From: an uncultured Candidatus Saccharibacteria bacterium
GTDB lineage: Bacteria > Patescibacteriota > Saccharimonadia > Saccharimonadales > Saccharimonadaceae
Direction: 5' to 3'
NCBI GenBank assembly: GCA_947090635.1
Contig: CAMUOM010000002.1
Location: forward strand, 49,594-113,593
DNA: 64,000 bases
In this document: one piece after another, positions 35,415-44,371 of the stretch
Numbering within the stretch: position 1 is the stretch's first letter
Layout of the letters: the number at the start of each line of letters is the position of its first letter
The notes under the pieces: model-generated
Databases searched by the model: none
What the model was told of the DNA's origin: nothing
What the model saw: only the letters and a program-made list of their open reading frames with translations
Program-made: the position numbers and the translations under genes

Positions 35415-37949
35415 ATGAGTAACCTAGCGGCAGCCGGCGACAAAAAAGTCTTAGTGCTAATTGACGGCAAGTCGGTGTTTTACCGTGGCTACTACGCCAT
35501 GCCAAATTTGACCACCAAGGATGGCACGCCGACTGGCGGTGTGTATGGCTTTGCGGTGATTGCACTGGAGCTGATTCGGCAGATTGCGCCCGACTATGTG
35601 GCGGTGGCGTGGGATAAGCCAAAGACCAACATTCGCCGGCGGTTGCAAATCTACCCCGAATACAAGGCGGGGCGGGTGACGCCGCCAGCTGACTTTTACC
35701 AGCAGATTCCGATTTTAAAGTCGCTGCTGGCGGCTTTTGGTTGGCCGTTTTATGAGTTGGACGATTACGAAGCAGACGATATTATTGGCACTTTGTCGAG
35801 TCAGGCTAACGCGCAGGATATTTATACCGTGATTATCAGCTCCGACCTTGATATGCTGCAGCTGGTGGATAACGATACGGCGTTGTTCGCCCTGAAGAAG
35901 GGGCTAGCCAATCTTGAGCAAGTTGACCGCGCGGCGTTCGAACAAAAGTACGGCATCAAGGTGGAGCAGTTCCTTGACCTCAAGAGTCTGAAGGGCGACG
36001 CTTCCGACAACATCCCCGGTGTACCAGGGGTGGGTGAGAAAACGGGCATAAGACTTTTGCAAAAGTACGACACACTGGACGGCGTTTATGAAAATGTGGC
36101 GCAGGAATCGCCGGCGCTACGTGAGAAATTATTGGCGGGCAAGGCGTCGGCTTACATGAGTCAGGCGCTGGCGCGCATCATGTGCGACGCGCCGCTCCAG
36201 CTTGACCTAAAGGCGATGGCGATGAGCAACTTAAATCGCGCGCAGCTCAGGCAGCAACTATTAGACTTAGAATTTACTTCGCTACTAAACCGCTTGCCAG
36301 CGGACTACCAAGAGTCGGCGGCCGAGTTGACCGCGGCGGCGGACACACTTCAACTGGTGGCACCTAACGACCTTAAACTAGGCGATCCCGTGGTGTCGCA
36401 AGTGATAGACGGCCAGCTTTACCTCAGTTCCGACACTAGAACCGCGGCGGCGGTAACCTTCACACAAGCGGCGGCGTTGCTTGATGGCAAGTCAGTGGTG
36501 ACGCACGACGCGAAGTTGCTCGCCGAGCAATTTTTGGCACGCGAATTGGACGTCACTTGGCGGGTGGCATTCGACACCAAGCATGCCGCTTTTCTGCTTA
36601 ATAGTCTCAATTCACCCAAAACTTTGGAGGAACTAACTAGTTTGCAGTACGGTTGCGCTACCTCTGTTATGCAGCTAGGCTACTTATGGCAGCTATACCG
36701 CGAAGAAGCCGAGGCGCTACATCAAGTGCCAAAGTTAGAGCAGCTGGCACAATATATCGATTTCCCATTGCAAATTGTCCTCGCAAAAATCGAAAAACGT
36801 GGTATGTTAATCAACTCGGACCAATTAACCCTAATGTCGCACAATATGCAGCAACAGCTGGACGACATCAGAGGTCAGGTTTTTCAGCAGGTGGGTTGTG
36901 AGTTTAATTTGGCGAGCCCGAAGCAACTTAGTGCTATTTTGTTTGACCGGCTTCATTTGACGCCGACCGGCAAGCGCAACAAGCAGGGCAACTATTCTAC
37001 AGGGGTAAAGGTGTTGGACCGCTTAGCGAAGACTAACCCCGTGGTGCAACTGATTCAGCAGTACCGTTCGATTAGCAAACTCAAGTCGACTTATGCCGAC
37101 GCGCTGGCGGCGGCGACCGACTTGACCGGCCGCATCCACACGACCTTCAGTCAGGATGTAGTGTCAACGGGGCGACTGTCTTCGTCTAATCCGAATTTAC
37201 AGAACATCCCGACGCGCACGCCGCAGGGTAAGCAAATCAAGCAGTGTTTTGTGGCGCCGGCGGGGCGGGTGATTGTGAATGCTGATTACGCACAGTTCGA
37301 ACTACGTTTGGCGGCGGCGTTGGCGGGCGACCAAAAAATGATTGCTATGTTTAGCGACCCGAAAAATGATATTCACGCCATGACGGCGGCCGAGGCTTAC
37401 GGCATCCCGCTTGACCAAGTTACGCCCGAGCAGCGGCGCCATGCTAAAACCATCAATTTTGGTGTGCTGTACGGTATGAGCCCGAAGGGGCTGGCGGACG
37501 CAACAGGCATGAGTATGGCGGCGGCGGCGAAATTCATCGCGCGCTACTTTGAGATTCGCCAGCCGATTCGCGCTTACCTTGATAAGATTCTAGCACAAGC
37601 CGAGACTGACGGTTATGTGGAAACATGGTGCGGCCGGCGACGTCCGACACCAGACGTCAAGTCGTCCAACTTCGTGGTGCGCGAAGCCGCCAAGCGCGCG
37701 GCTGCCAACATGCCGATTCAAGGCACCGAGGCCGATTTGATGAAGCAGGCCATGTTGAAAATCGAAGCGGAAGTAAAAAATGCGGTGCAAATCATGCAGG
37801 TGCACGACTCGATTATGCTGGAGTGTGACGAAGTCGCGGCGCCTGCGGTGGCGGCGCAGGTCAAGGAAATCATGGAGCATATCGCGCCCGACTTGGGTGT
37901 GCGTCTGCTGGTTGACGTCAGCTACGGCTCATCGTGGGGCGAGTTGTAG
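35415..37949 (+). CDS. polA: DNA polymerase I
   Basis: An 844-residue polymerase. The N-terminal 5' nuclease domain (about residues 1-290) keeps its acidic motifs (LDDYEADDIIGTL, SSDLDMLQLVD, GDASDNIPGVPGVGEKT). The middle 3'-5' exonuclease-like domain (about 310-460) lacks the DxE catalytic motif, so proofreading is probably absent. The polymerase domain has motif A (DYAQFELRLAAAL), motif B (RRHAKTINFGVLYG) and motif C (QVHDSIMLEC). It removes primers and fills gaps and forms an operon with rpoD. Confidence 0.96.
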   Translation: MSNLAAAGDKKVLVLIDGKSVFYRGYYAMPNLTTKDGTPTGGVYGFAVIALELIRQIAPDYVAVAWDKPKTNIRRRLQIYPEYKAGRVTPPADFYQQIPILKSLLAAFGWPFYELDDYEADDIIGTLSSQANAQDIYTVIISSDLDMLQLVDNDTALFALKKGLANLEQVDRAAFEQKYGIKVEQFLDLKSLKGDASDNIPGVPGVGEKTGIRLLQKYDTLDGVYENVAQESPALREKLLAGKASAYMSQALARIMCDAPLQLDLKAMAMSNLNRAQLRQQLLDLEFTSLLNRLPADYQESAAELTAAADTLQLVAPNDLKLGDPVVSQVIDGQLYLSSDTRTAAAVTFTQAAALLDGKSVVTHDAKLLAEQFLARELDVTWRVAFDTKHAAFLLNSLNSPKTLEELTSLQYGCATSVMQLGYLWQLYREEAEALHQVPKLEQLAQYIDFPLQIVLAKIEKRGMLINSDQLTLMSHNMQQQLDDIRGQVFQQVGCEFNLASPKQLSAILFDRLHLTPTGKRNKQGNYSTGVKVLDRLAKTNPVVQLIQQYRSISKLKSTYADALAAATDLTGRIHTTFSQDVVSTGRLSSSNPNLQNIPTRTPQGKQIKQCFVAPAGRVIVNADYAQFELRLAAALAGDQKMIAMFSDPKNDIHAMTAAEAYGIPLDQVTPEQRRHAKTINFGVLYGMSPKGLADATGMSMAAAAKFIARYFEIRQPIRAYLDKILAQAETDGYVETWCGRRRPTPDVKSSNFVVREAAKRAAANMPIQGTEADLMKQAMLKIEAEVKNAVQIMQVHDSIMLECDEVAAPAVAAQVKEIMEHIAPDLGVRLLVDVSYGSSWGEL

Positions 37950-38044
37950 ACTCACGTCTTATACCAATGACCTCGTTTAGTGCGTCATAAATATTGTCTA
38001 TATTAAGCATAACTGATATAATATAATCATTATAGGAGGTGTGT

Positions 38045-40051
38045 GTGCAGTATTTGTGTGCAAAAAATAAGATTAGGATTGGATTAGCCGAGTGCGCTCT
38101 GTGGAGTGCGGCTTCATTTGCGACAGTTTTGGCGTTTAACTGTGTGTTGACCCACCCAGCTCAGGCGGCGGATAGTAAAATTGGGATTACTCTTAATGCT
38201 CCCGAGGTTGTTTTGAAGCGGGATAAAAATTTATACCAGTCAGGCATTAATACTATTACGGTCAATAGCGAACTACCGGGCGGTTTCAGTGTGACGCTTA
38301 GCGCCAATAACGCCAACTTGGTTGACAGTAAAGACAGCACACATCTCATCAAGCCATTCAAGGGCAGTAAAACCGCCAAGGTGAGTGGCCTAGCGGAAAA
38401 CCAGTGGGGCTACCGCATGGGCAACCAAGATAGCTTCACTACGTTTTCAGCTAAGGGCACAGAAGCCATCATTATTGACAACGATGGTAAAAATCTCAAC
38501 GGTTGCGAGAGCGCCAACAAGTGCACAAAAAACATCATGTTTGCGGCCAACATTAACCCAAACAACCTCGCTAGCGGTGAGTATAGCGCTAAGGTTACTT
38601 ATACCGCCACACCAAAGTTGAATCCACCACACGGTGGCGACCAAGGTTCAGCGGCAGTTTGCCGCTCGGGTAATTCAAACAACCTCTGTAAGGTTGACCT
38701 TGATACCAACATGATTCCAGTGAAGTACACTGGTACCACCACCAATGCCCAGTGGACCAGTTTAGCTGCGCCGGAGAACCCTAAGCAACAAGGTGATTGG
38801 TATGACTACGACAAGAAGCAGTGGGCGAACGCCGTGACAGTGAGAAATCCGCAGGATTACAAAGGCCAAGCGAAGACTGTCGAACAGGCGGACATCCTTG
38901 GTTTCTGGGTCTATATCCCACGTTACCGCTACAAGGTACTCCGCTTTAAACCAGAAGACCCAGCTGTTATGCCACAAGATTTTACCATCGAGTTTGAAAC
39001 CAAGGACTCTAAAAAAGCTACCCCAACTGCCAGCGGTACTTGGGCAACTCACCCCGCCTTTACTTTTGGAAGCAAGGAGCTCAACGGTATTTGGTTTGGT
39101 AAGTTTGAGACGACGGGTGATGTAAAGCAGCCAACTGTGCTGCCAAATGAACGGCACGTGTCGGGTTGGGATAGTGGTATATCGCAGCTAGGTGGCTTTT
39201 ATGGCTTGGCGAAATCGATGGGTGTGGATGACCCCGCGAATGTCGGCGGTAATCCAGTGACTACGGCAGCTAACAATCACCACTTGGCAACTTATAACTC
39301 ACGCATGGTGAACAACAAAGATTGGGGCGCGGCGGTTTATCTGGCTTCGAGTAAATATGGTGCTGGTCACGATAAGGTGCGAGTGAATGGCAGTGTCGAA
39401 GCTCGGACAGATTCAAGCGGTAAAGATATATCAAATGGTACTACTGGTTGCGGCCCGTATAGCAAAGACAGCGCGGAGACTTATGGTGTCGACTCGAAGG
39501 CACCAAACCAATTGCCAGCAGGCGCTAAGCTTTCTATGCATTCAGACGAAGCTGGTGGCGCAACTGGTACACAAGGGGCTTGTACTGCTACTAAGCCAGA
39601 CCGTGCTTACAACGGTGCTATTGGTCAGCTCGCCAGCACCACCAACAATCCAACTGGTATCTATGATTTGGCGGGTGGTAGTATTGAATATGTTGCAGCT
39701 AATTACAATACTACATTAACTAACTCTAGCATTGAGACATCTGCCATAAAGGCATTTACCGTTAGTGCGAAACCGCCATATGTGAATGTTTACAACTTTA
39801 GGGTGGCTAGTGAATGTACCTTTGAGCTTTGTGGTGGCCAAGCGCTTTACGAGACCAGCTATGGCAATGTGACGGAGAAGAATCAGTGGGGTAGTGAGAA
39901 CTCAACATTTGTAAACCCAACTGCAGCATGGCTAATGAGAAATGTATCAACATATAATCCGGGTAAGGGTGGAATGTTCTCCTTTGGGTCTGGCTCTGGT
40001 GGCACGGGTATTGGTATGGGCTTCCGTACAACCCTAGGTAACTTTCGCTAA
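38045..40051 (+). CDS. Surface protein P1, secreted, C-type-lectin/FGE-like C terminus
   Basis: The GTG at 38045 is preceded by TAGGAGG at the right spacing and gives 668 residues; a GTG at 38039 overlaps the ribosome site. Domains: signal peptide ending near HPAQAAD; an N-terminal domain of about 150 residues (ends YSAKVTYTATPK); the central domain starting CRSGNSNNLCKVDLDTNMIP and containing GFWVYIPRYRYKV; and a C-terminal domain with GQLASTTNNPTGIYDLAGGS, CTFELCGGQALYET and the end GMGFRTTLGNFR. GIYDLAGG recalls the GLYDMxGNVWEW motif of FGE-sulfatase folds. It is first of eight paralogs. A TGA-extended TATAAT is at 38014-38022. Confidence 0.85.
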   Translation: MQYLCAKNKIRIGLAECALWSAASFATVLAFNCVLTHPAQAADSKIGITLNAPEVVLKRDKNLYQSGINTITVNSELPGGFSVTLSANNANLVDSKDSTHLIKPFKGSKTAKVSGLAENQWGYRMGNQDSFTTFSAKGTEAIIIDNDGKNLNGCESANKCTKNIMFAANINPNNLASGEYSAKVTYTATPKLNPPHGGDQGSAAVCRSGNSNNLCKVDLDTNMIPVKYTGTTTNAQWTSLAAPENPKQQGDWYDYDKKQWANAVTVRNPQDYKGQAKTVEQADILGFWVYIPRYRYKVLRFKPEDPAVMPQDFTIEFETKDSKKATPTASGTWATHPAFTFGSKELNGIWFGKFETTGDVKQPTVLPNERHVSGWDSGISQLGGFYGLAKSMGVDDPANVGGNPVTTAANNHHLATYNSRMVNNKDWGAAVYLASSKYGAGHDKVRVNGSVEARTDSSGKDISNGTTGCGPYSKDSAETYGVDSKAPNQLPAGAKLSMHSDEAGGATGTQGACTATKPDRAYNGAIGQLASTTNNPTGIYDLAGGSIEYVAANYNTTLTNSSIETSAIKAFTVSAKPPYVNVYNFRVASECTFELCGGQALYETSYGNVTEKNQWGSENSTFVNPTAAWLMRNVSTYNPGKGGMFSFGSGSGGTGIGMGFRTTLGNFR

Positions 40052-40163
40052 ACTAATAAGCAGCTACTAAATAACTGGGCGGAGATAGTCTCCGCTCAGT
40101 TTGGTTTGAATGCCACTAAGCTTAACACTTGACGTCATCACGTCAAAATGGTATAATAACGGC

Positions 40164-40796
40164 ATGAAACGTGGAAAGTTTGGTTTAGTTTTATTAATCA
40201 TCGTCGTATTTATGGTGATGGTGGGTGGCATTATTTGGGTTGGTTCAAGTTTAACTAAGACTCCAGCTAGCAGCCCAGTTGCCAATGTGCAGGAAAAACA
40301 AGTGAAGGTGCTTGACCAGCCGAAGGCAGACACCGTTCTGACCCTTACGGCGCGCGGGCCAATTACCGCGCAGGAAGAGCGCTACTTTATTAGTATGACT
40401 ATCACTCAGACTAGTCGCAAGTTGTACGTTTACCAAGGTTATGCCAATAAGGTGTTGGGTAAAATTGAGCTAGATAATCAGCCGCAGGCCTTCGCCGACC
40501 TCTTGCTTGCGCTAAAAAACAACGGCTTTGCCGATACGATTAAAACCAACGTAGAGAAGAATGCTGCCATTTGCGCTAATGGCCAGCTGATTGAGTTCAA
40601 CTTGAAGGATGGCCAAAAAGATGTCGTTAAGTCGTGGATTACCTCTTGTGGCGCTGGTACCTTTGCGGGTAATAGTCAGCCATCGATTGATTTGATTCAA
40701 CGTCAGTTCCCTGGCGGCAAGAAGTTGATTGACAAAACCGCGCAGAGTATTGTCAACCCGAGTACGACGCAAGGCGGTTTAAACTTTAAGTTTTAG
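40164..40796 (+). CDS. Membrane-anchored extracytoplasmic protein, unknown function
   Basis: From the ATG at 40164 the protein is 210 residues. An in-frame upstream start at 40110 would span the promoter. It has one N-terminal membrane helix (GLVLLIIVVFMVMVGGIIWV), a Pro/Ser-rich spacer and a soluble domain of about 150 residues with two Cys (AICANGQ, TSCGAG) that could form a disulfide. No family was recognised. TATAAT ends exactly six bases before this ATG, predicting a leaderless mRNA. Confidence 0.75.
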   Translation: MKRGKFGLVLLIIVVFMVMVGGIIWVGSSLTKTPASSPVANVQEKQVKVLDQPKADTVLTLTARGPITAQEERYFISMTITQTSRKLYVYQGYANKVLGKIELDNQPQAFADLLLALKNNGFADTIKTNVEKNAAICANGQLIEFNLKDGQKDVVKSWITSCGAGTFAGNSQPSIDLIQRQFPGGKKLIDKTAQSIVNPSTTQGGLNFKF

Positions 40797-40804
40797 GGGA
40801 TAAT

Positions 40805-41035
40805 ATGAAGCGAAACACTGTAGCAACCACTAAAACCACTATTTATTTGTCGGACGAATTGCGCGCGGCGGTGAAGAAGCATATCATCGACACGGGTGAG
40901 ACATTGTCGCACTTTGCCGAAGTCGCGCTGCGGTCGCAACTAGAGATTGACGAGTCGCGCGCGGGGCAAAAGCGTATTGCTGAGCTTAAGCAATCTGACG
41001 AGTTAGATAGCATTATCAAGGATTTGAGCAAGTAA
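40805..41035 (+). CDS. Small ribbon-helix-helix-like protein
   Basis: A 76-residue protein. The N-terminal KTTIYLSDELRAAVKKHI pattern (a beta strand followed by a helix) fits ribbon-helix-helix DNA-binding proteins such as CopG/Arc-type antitoxins. The C-terminal half is a charged helix. No toxin gene lies beside it. The stop overlaps the mutM start (TAATG), so it may be co-translated with the repair gene. Confidence 0.65.
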   Translation: MKRNTVATTKTTIYLSDELRAAVKKHIIDTGETLSHFAEVALRSQLEIDESRAGQKRIAELKQSDELDSIIKDLSK

Positions 41036-41910
41036 TGCCCGAGCTGCCAGAAGTTGAAACCGTGGTGCGCGGACTTGAGCGACTCACGGCAGGGCAGCAA
41101 GTGCAGCGCGTTACGGTGTTCAGTCCGCGGTCGTGGCGGGTGGCACCCACCGAGCAGGCGGCGCTGCTGGGCGCGACTATCAATATGGTGCGCCGGCGGG
41201 GTAAACTTATCATTATTGAACTAAATAATGGTTGGTCACTGCTGTGCCACTTGCGCATGACGGGGCAGCTGGTGTGGCGCCCGCAGCAGGGCGAAGCGTG
41301 GGGTGCCGGCCACCCGAACGAGTCGCTGGTGGGTGCGCTACCAGATAACACTACGCGCGTGGCGCTGACTCTCACGGTGGGCACGCTGTATTTTAACGAC
41401 CAGCGCAAGTTCGGCTTCATGCTGATGTGGCGCACTGCCGAATTGAACAACTTTCCATTTATCCAGCAACTCGGCCCTGAGCCCTTGGTGGGTAATCCGA
41501 CCAAAGAATTTATTCAACGCATCCGGCGCCACGCCAAGACCTCTGTCAAGGCGGCGCTGCTCAATCAGGCAGTGCTGGCGGGGGTGGGTAATATTTATGC
41601 CGACGAGAGTTTGTACCGCGCGCGTCTCCACCCCGCCACGAAGGTTGAGGCGCTTAGTGACGACCAGCTTGCCGCGCTGCTCGCCGCTGTCCAAGCGGTG
41701 ATGCGCCAGTCAATTGCGGCCGGCGGGTCGAGTTTGCGCAATTATGTGCACGCCGACGGCACACGGGGCGACTACCTTGATTTGTTTGCGGAGGTGTTTA
41801 ACCGCACGGGGCAGCCTTGTCGTCGTTGCGGTGCTGAAATTATTAAAATCAAGGTTGCTGGCCGCGGCACTCACATTTGTCCACAGTGCCAGCCGGCGCC
41901 GCGTGGCTAA
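41035..41910 (+). CDS. mutM: Formamidopyrimidine-DNA glycosylase
   Basis: A 291-residue enzyme with the catalytic N terminus PELPEVETVVRGLE (Pro after the removed Met), the DNA-binding NQAVLAGVGNIYADESL helix segment, and a C-terminal zinc finger (PCRRCGAEI...CPQC). It removes 8-oxoguanine and related lesions. Confidence 0.95.
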   Translation: MPELPEVETVVRGLERLTAGQQVQRVTVFSPRSWRVAPTEQAALLGATINMVRRRGKLIIIELNNGWSLLCHLRMTGQLVWRPQQGEAWGAGHPNESLVGALPDNTTRVALTLTVGTLYFNDQRKFGFMLMWRTAELNNFPFIQQLGPEPLVGNPTKEFIQRIRRHAKTSVKAALLNQAVLAGVGNIYADESLYRARLHPATKVEALSDDQLAALLAAVQAVMRQSIAAGGSSLRNYVHADGTRGDYLDLFAEVFNRTGQPCRRCGAEIIKIKVAGRGTHICPQCQPAPRG

Positions 41911-41985
41911 ATACTTTATATAGTATTGTTGTAATAGCCATAAGTGTATTATAATAGAAGCAGTATACCAGTTGTGAAGGATAGG

Positions 41986-44313
41986 ATGGGATATAATACA
42001 ATACGTCGATGTTTAAGATTTAAACCAGTGAGCTTGGGCTTGCTGGTGGTTGGCTTGGCTTTAGTGCCGCAAGTGGCTTTTGCTAGTAATGAAGACCGCG
42101 GCAATGTCCAACTCTTAATTAACCGCACAGCTGAGTTTAGAAATGAAGGTAACGACATCTTTAAGTCTAATACAGTAGTAACTGTGATTACCGACAAGCC
42201 GTACGGCTTTAGTCTAACTGTGCACGCTAAGGGCGAATCTGACCTAGTCAATACAAACGACCCGAGTCTAAAGATTGCCTCGCTGCCAGCTGCGTCGCCG
42301 GTGAAGTTGGGTGCCAATCAGTGGGGCTATGCACTGAGCACGGATGCTAACGTATATAATGGTATTCCGGCGGCGAGCAACACTGCGGCCGTGATTGCTG
42401 ACGTTACTGCCGACCATCCCGATGGTTGCACCAATCTTAAGTTCTGCAACCGAAACATTACTTACGCGGCTAACATTGACCATAATAATATTACCCCAGG
42501 TGAGTATACTACAACAGTAGTTTATACGGCGACTGCTAAGCCGGCACCACCGGTGTTGCCGCCGCTAGCATCAGAATCAATTTGCCGTTCGGGTGATGAA
42601 CATAGCGAATGCCAAGTGGATATTGATTCGAATATGGTACCAGTAACTTATACCGGTGATACCAATCACGCGGAATGGACTAGTTTGGCTGACCCAGAAG
42701 ACGCCACGCATCAGGGTGAGTGGTATAATTATAACCGGCGCCAGTGGGCGAACGCTGTCACGGTGAAGGACCCGAGTAAATACATTGGTAAACAGAGGGT
42801 GGTAGAGCAGGACGATATTTTGGGTTTTTGGGTGTACATCCCACGCTATGCTTATGAGGTGCAGCGGCGTGATGTGACTGATAAACCGGTAGCGCCGCAG
42901 AACTTTAAGATTCACTTTGAGAAAGGCAGTGTGCCATTTCGTGTCCCGAAGAAATGTGATGAAACGGGCAAAGATTACCGTACGGAGTGCGGTATCCCAC
43001 GTAATTTTGAAAGAATTGACCCGAATAGCGACCTCGGCAAAGAGGAGGTTATTGAAAGTGGCACTTGGGGTACGCCACAAGCATTCTATTACCAAGGTGG
43101 GCGTCTCAATGGGTTTTGGGTGGCAAAATTTGAGTTGACTGGTTCAGTTGACCAGCCGACGGTGTTGCCAAATGAGCGTACTTTGGCTGGTGCTTATAAG
43201 GATGAGCTAACTGAGGAAGGCAACCAAGCTAATTCCATCGGTTATTATCCACGCGCCTACACCATTGCGCAGCGCATTGGCGTGACTAGCACGCTCAATC
43301 CGAAGGGCTTTGACGACTTTAAACCGCCAAAGGAAAATGCACATAATCTAGCAAGATATCATTCGCAGATGCTGAATAATGCTGAATGGGGTGCCATTGC
43401 TTATTTGACGGCTAGCCCATACGGTGCCGGTTATAATGGTGTGCAAAGTAATAACCACTACATTACTTACAAGACTGAACCAGATGCAGAGGGTAAGAGT
43501 GACTTTGAGAGTTATGGCGTTTCTGGTTGCGGTCCGTGGCTTGATGGTGACACCAAAAATTATGGCGATAACGCCATGTACAATGACCATGTTGATAAGA
43601 CCAACGGTGCGTTTGATACGCAAGAGGCTTGTAGTACCTCTAATCCGCAGCGTGCTTACAATGGTACCATCGGTCAGCTTGCTAGTACGACGCACAGTGT
43701 CTTTGGTGTTTATGACATGGTAGGTGGCAACTGGGAATATACGGCAGCAACCTTATCTAAGAGTAAGGTTGGTGACAATTCAAACGACAATGCCTTACCA
43801 CCGGTGGTTAGAACTGCGGCCGACCAGCTAAAACATGATCTGCTTGGTTTACGGTCTCATAAGTCTAAAGTTTTTCGAATTAAATTACCATCGGATAATA
43901 AGGGTGGCACTACGGATACGCTCGATTTTCCAGATATGAAGGACGAAAAGCCAAATACGACATTTTACATGAGTACACCATTCTTTGATATTTATGACAC
44001 GAATGATATTAATAAGAACTGCGATTATATTAATTGCGGTGCTGGTAGTGCATTGTATGAGACCAACAATGGTAAGGGCAATGGCTATAACGCTTGGAAC
44101 GGTGAACACTTTTCATTTGTGACCTATGACCAGAACTTCCTGATGCGCGGCGGTGATGCTTACTCATATGGCAAAATGGGCTTATTTAGCGCGGATAGTT
44201 TCAAGATGATAGGCGGTGGGCCGGTTACTGATGATAAGATAAAATATGTTGGCAATAACGCCACATTGCGCGTGGCGCTTGGTGTGTTTACTTTTGATCC
44301 TAACGCTAAATAA
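41986..44313 (+). CDS. Surface protein P2, secreted, C-type-lectin/FGE-like C terminus
   Basis: The ATG at 41986, just after GAAGGATAGG, gives 775 residues with a clean signal peptide ending PQVAFASNED. The upstream in-frame GTG at 41944 overlaps the promoter (TATAAT at 41950-41955). Central domain: ICRSGDEHSECQVDIDSNM and GFWVYIPRYAYEVQRRD. Compared with its sisters it has extra segments around residues 340-375 and 615-665. C-terminal domain: GQLASTTHSVFGVYDMVGGN, a divergent CDYINCGAGSALYET and FLMRGGDAYSYGKMGLF, ending with LRVALG. The function is inferred as adhesion or ligand binding. Confidence 0.84.
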   Translation: MGYNTIRRCLRFKPVSLGLLVVGLALVPQVAFASNEDRGNVQLLINRTAEFRNEGNDIFKSNTVVTVITDKPYGFSLTVHAKGESDLVNTNDPSLKIASLPAASPVKLGANQWGYALSTDANVYNGIPAASNTAAVIADVTADHPDGCTNLKFCNRNITYAANIDHNNITPGEYTTTVVYTATAKPAPPVLPPLASESICRSGDEHSECQVDIDSNMVPVTYTGDTNHAEWTSLADPEDATHQGEWYNYNRRQWANAVTVKDPSKYIGKQRVVEQDDILGFWVYIPRYAYEVQRRDVTDKPVAPQNFKIHFEKGSVPFRVPKKCDETGKDYRTECGIPRNFERIDPNSDLGKEEVIESGTWGTPQAFYYQGGRLNGFWVAKFELTGSVDQPTVLPNERTLAGAYKDELTEEGNQANSIGYYPRAYTIAQRIGVTSTLNPKGFDDFKPPKENAHNLARYHSQMLNNAEWGAIAYLTASPYGAGYNGVQSNNHYITYKTEPDAEGKSDFESYGVSGCGPWLDGDTKNYGDNAMYNDHVDKTNGAFDTQEACSTSNPQRAYNGTIGQLASTTHSVFGVYDMVGGNWEYTAATLSKSKVGDNSNDNALPPVVRTAADQLKHDLLGLRSHKSKVFRIKLPSDNKGGTTDTLDFPDMKDEKPNTTFYMSTPFFDIYDTNDINKNCDYINCGAGSALYETNNGKGNGYNAWNGEHFSFVTYDQNFLMRGGDAYSYGKMGLFSADSFKMIGGGPVTDDKIKYVGNNATLRVALGVFTFDPNAK

Positions 44314-44371
44314 AGTGTTGATAAGCATTAACCATAAGTGATATAATGGGTGTATTATAGGAGGTATAAGC

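Noticed and set aside
40805..41035. Toxin-antitoxin pair at the ribbon-helix-helix gene
   Set aside because: The next gene is mutM and the preceding one is a membrane-anchored protein; no toxin-like partner is present.
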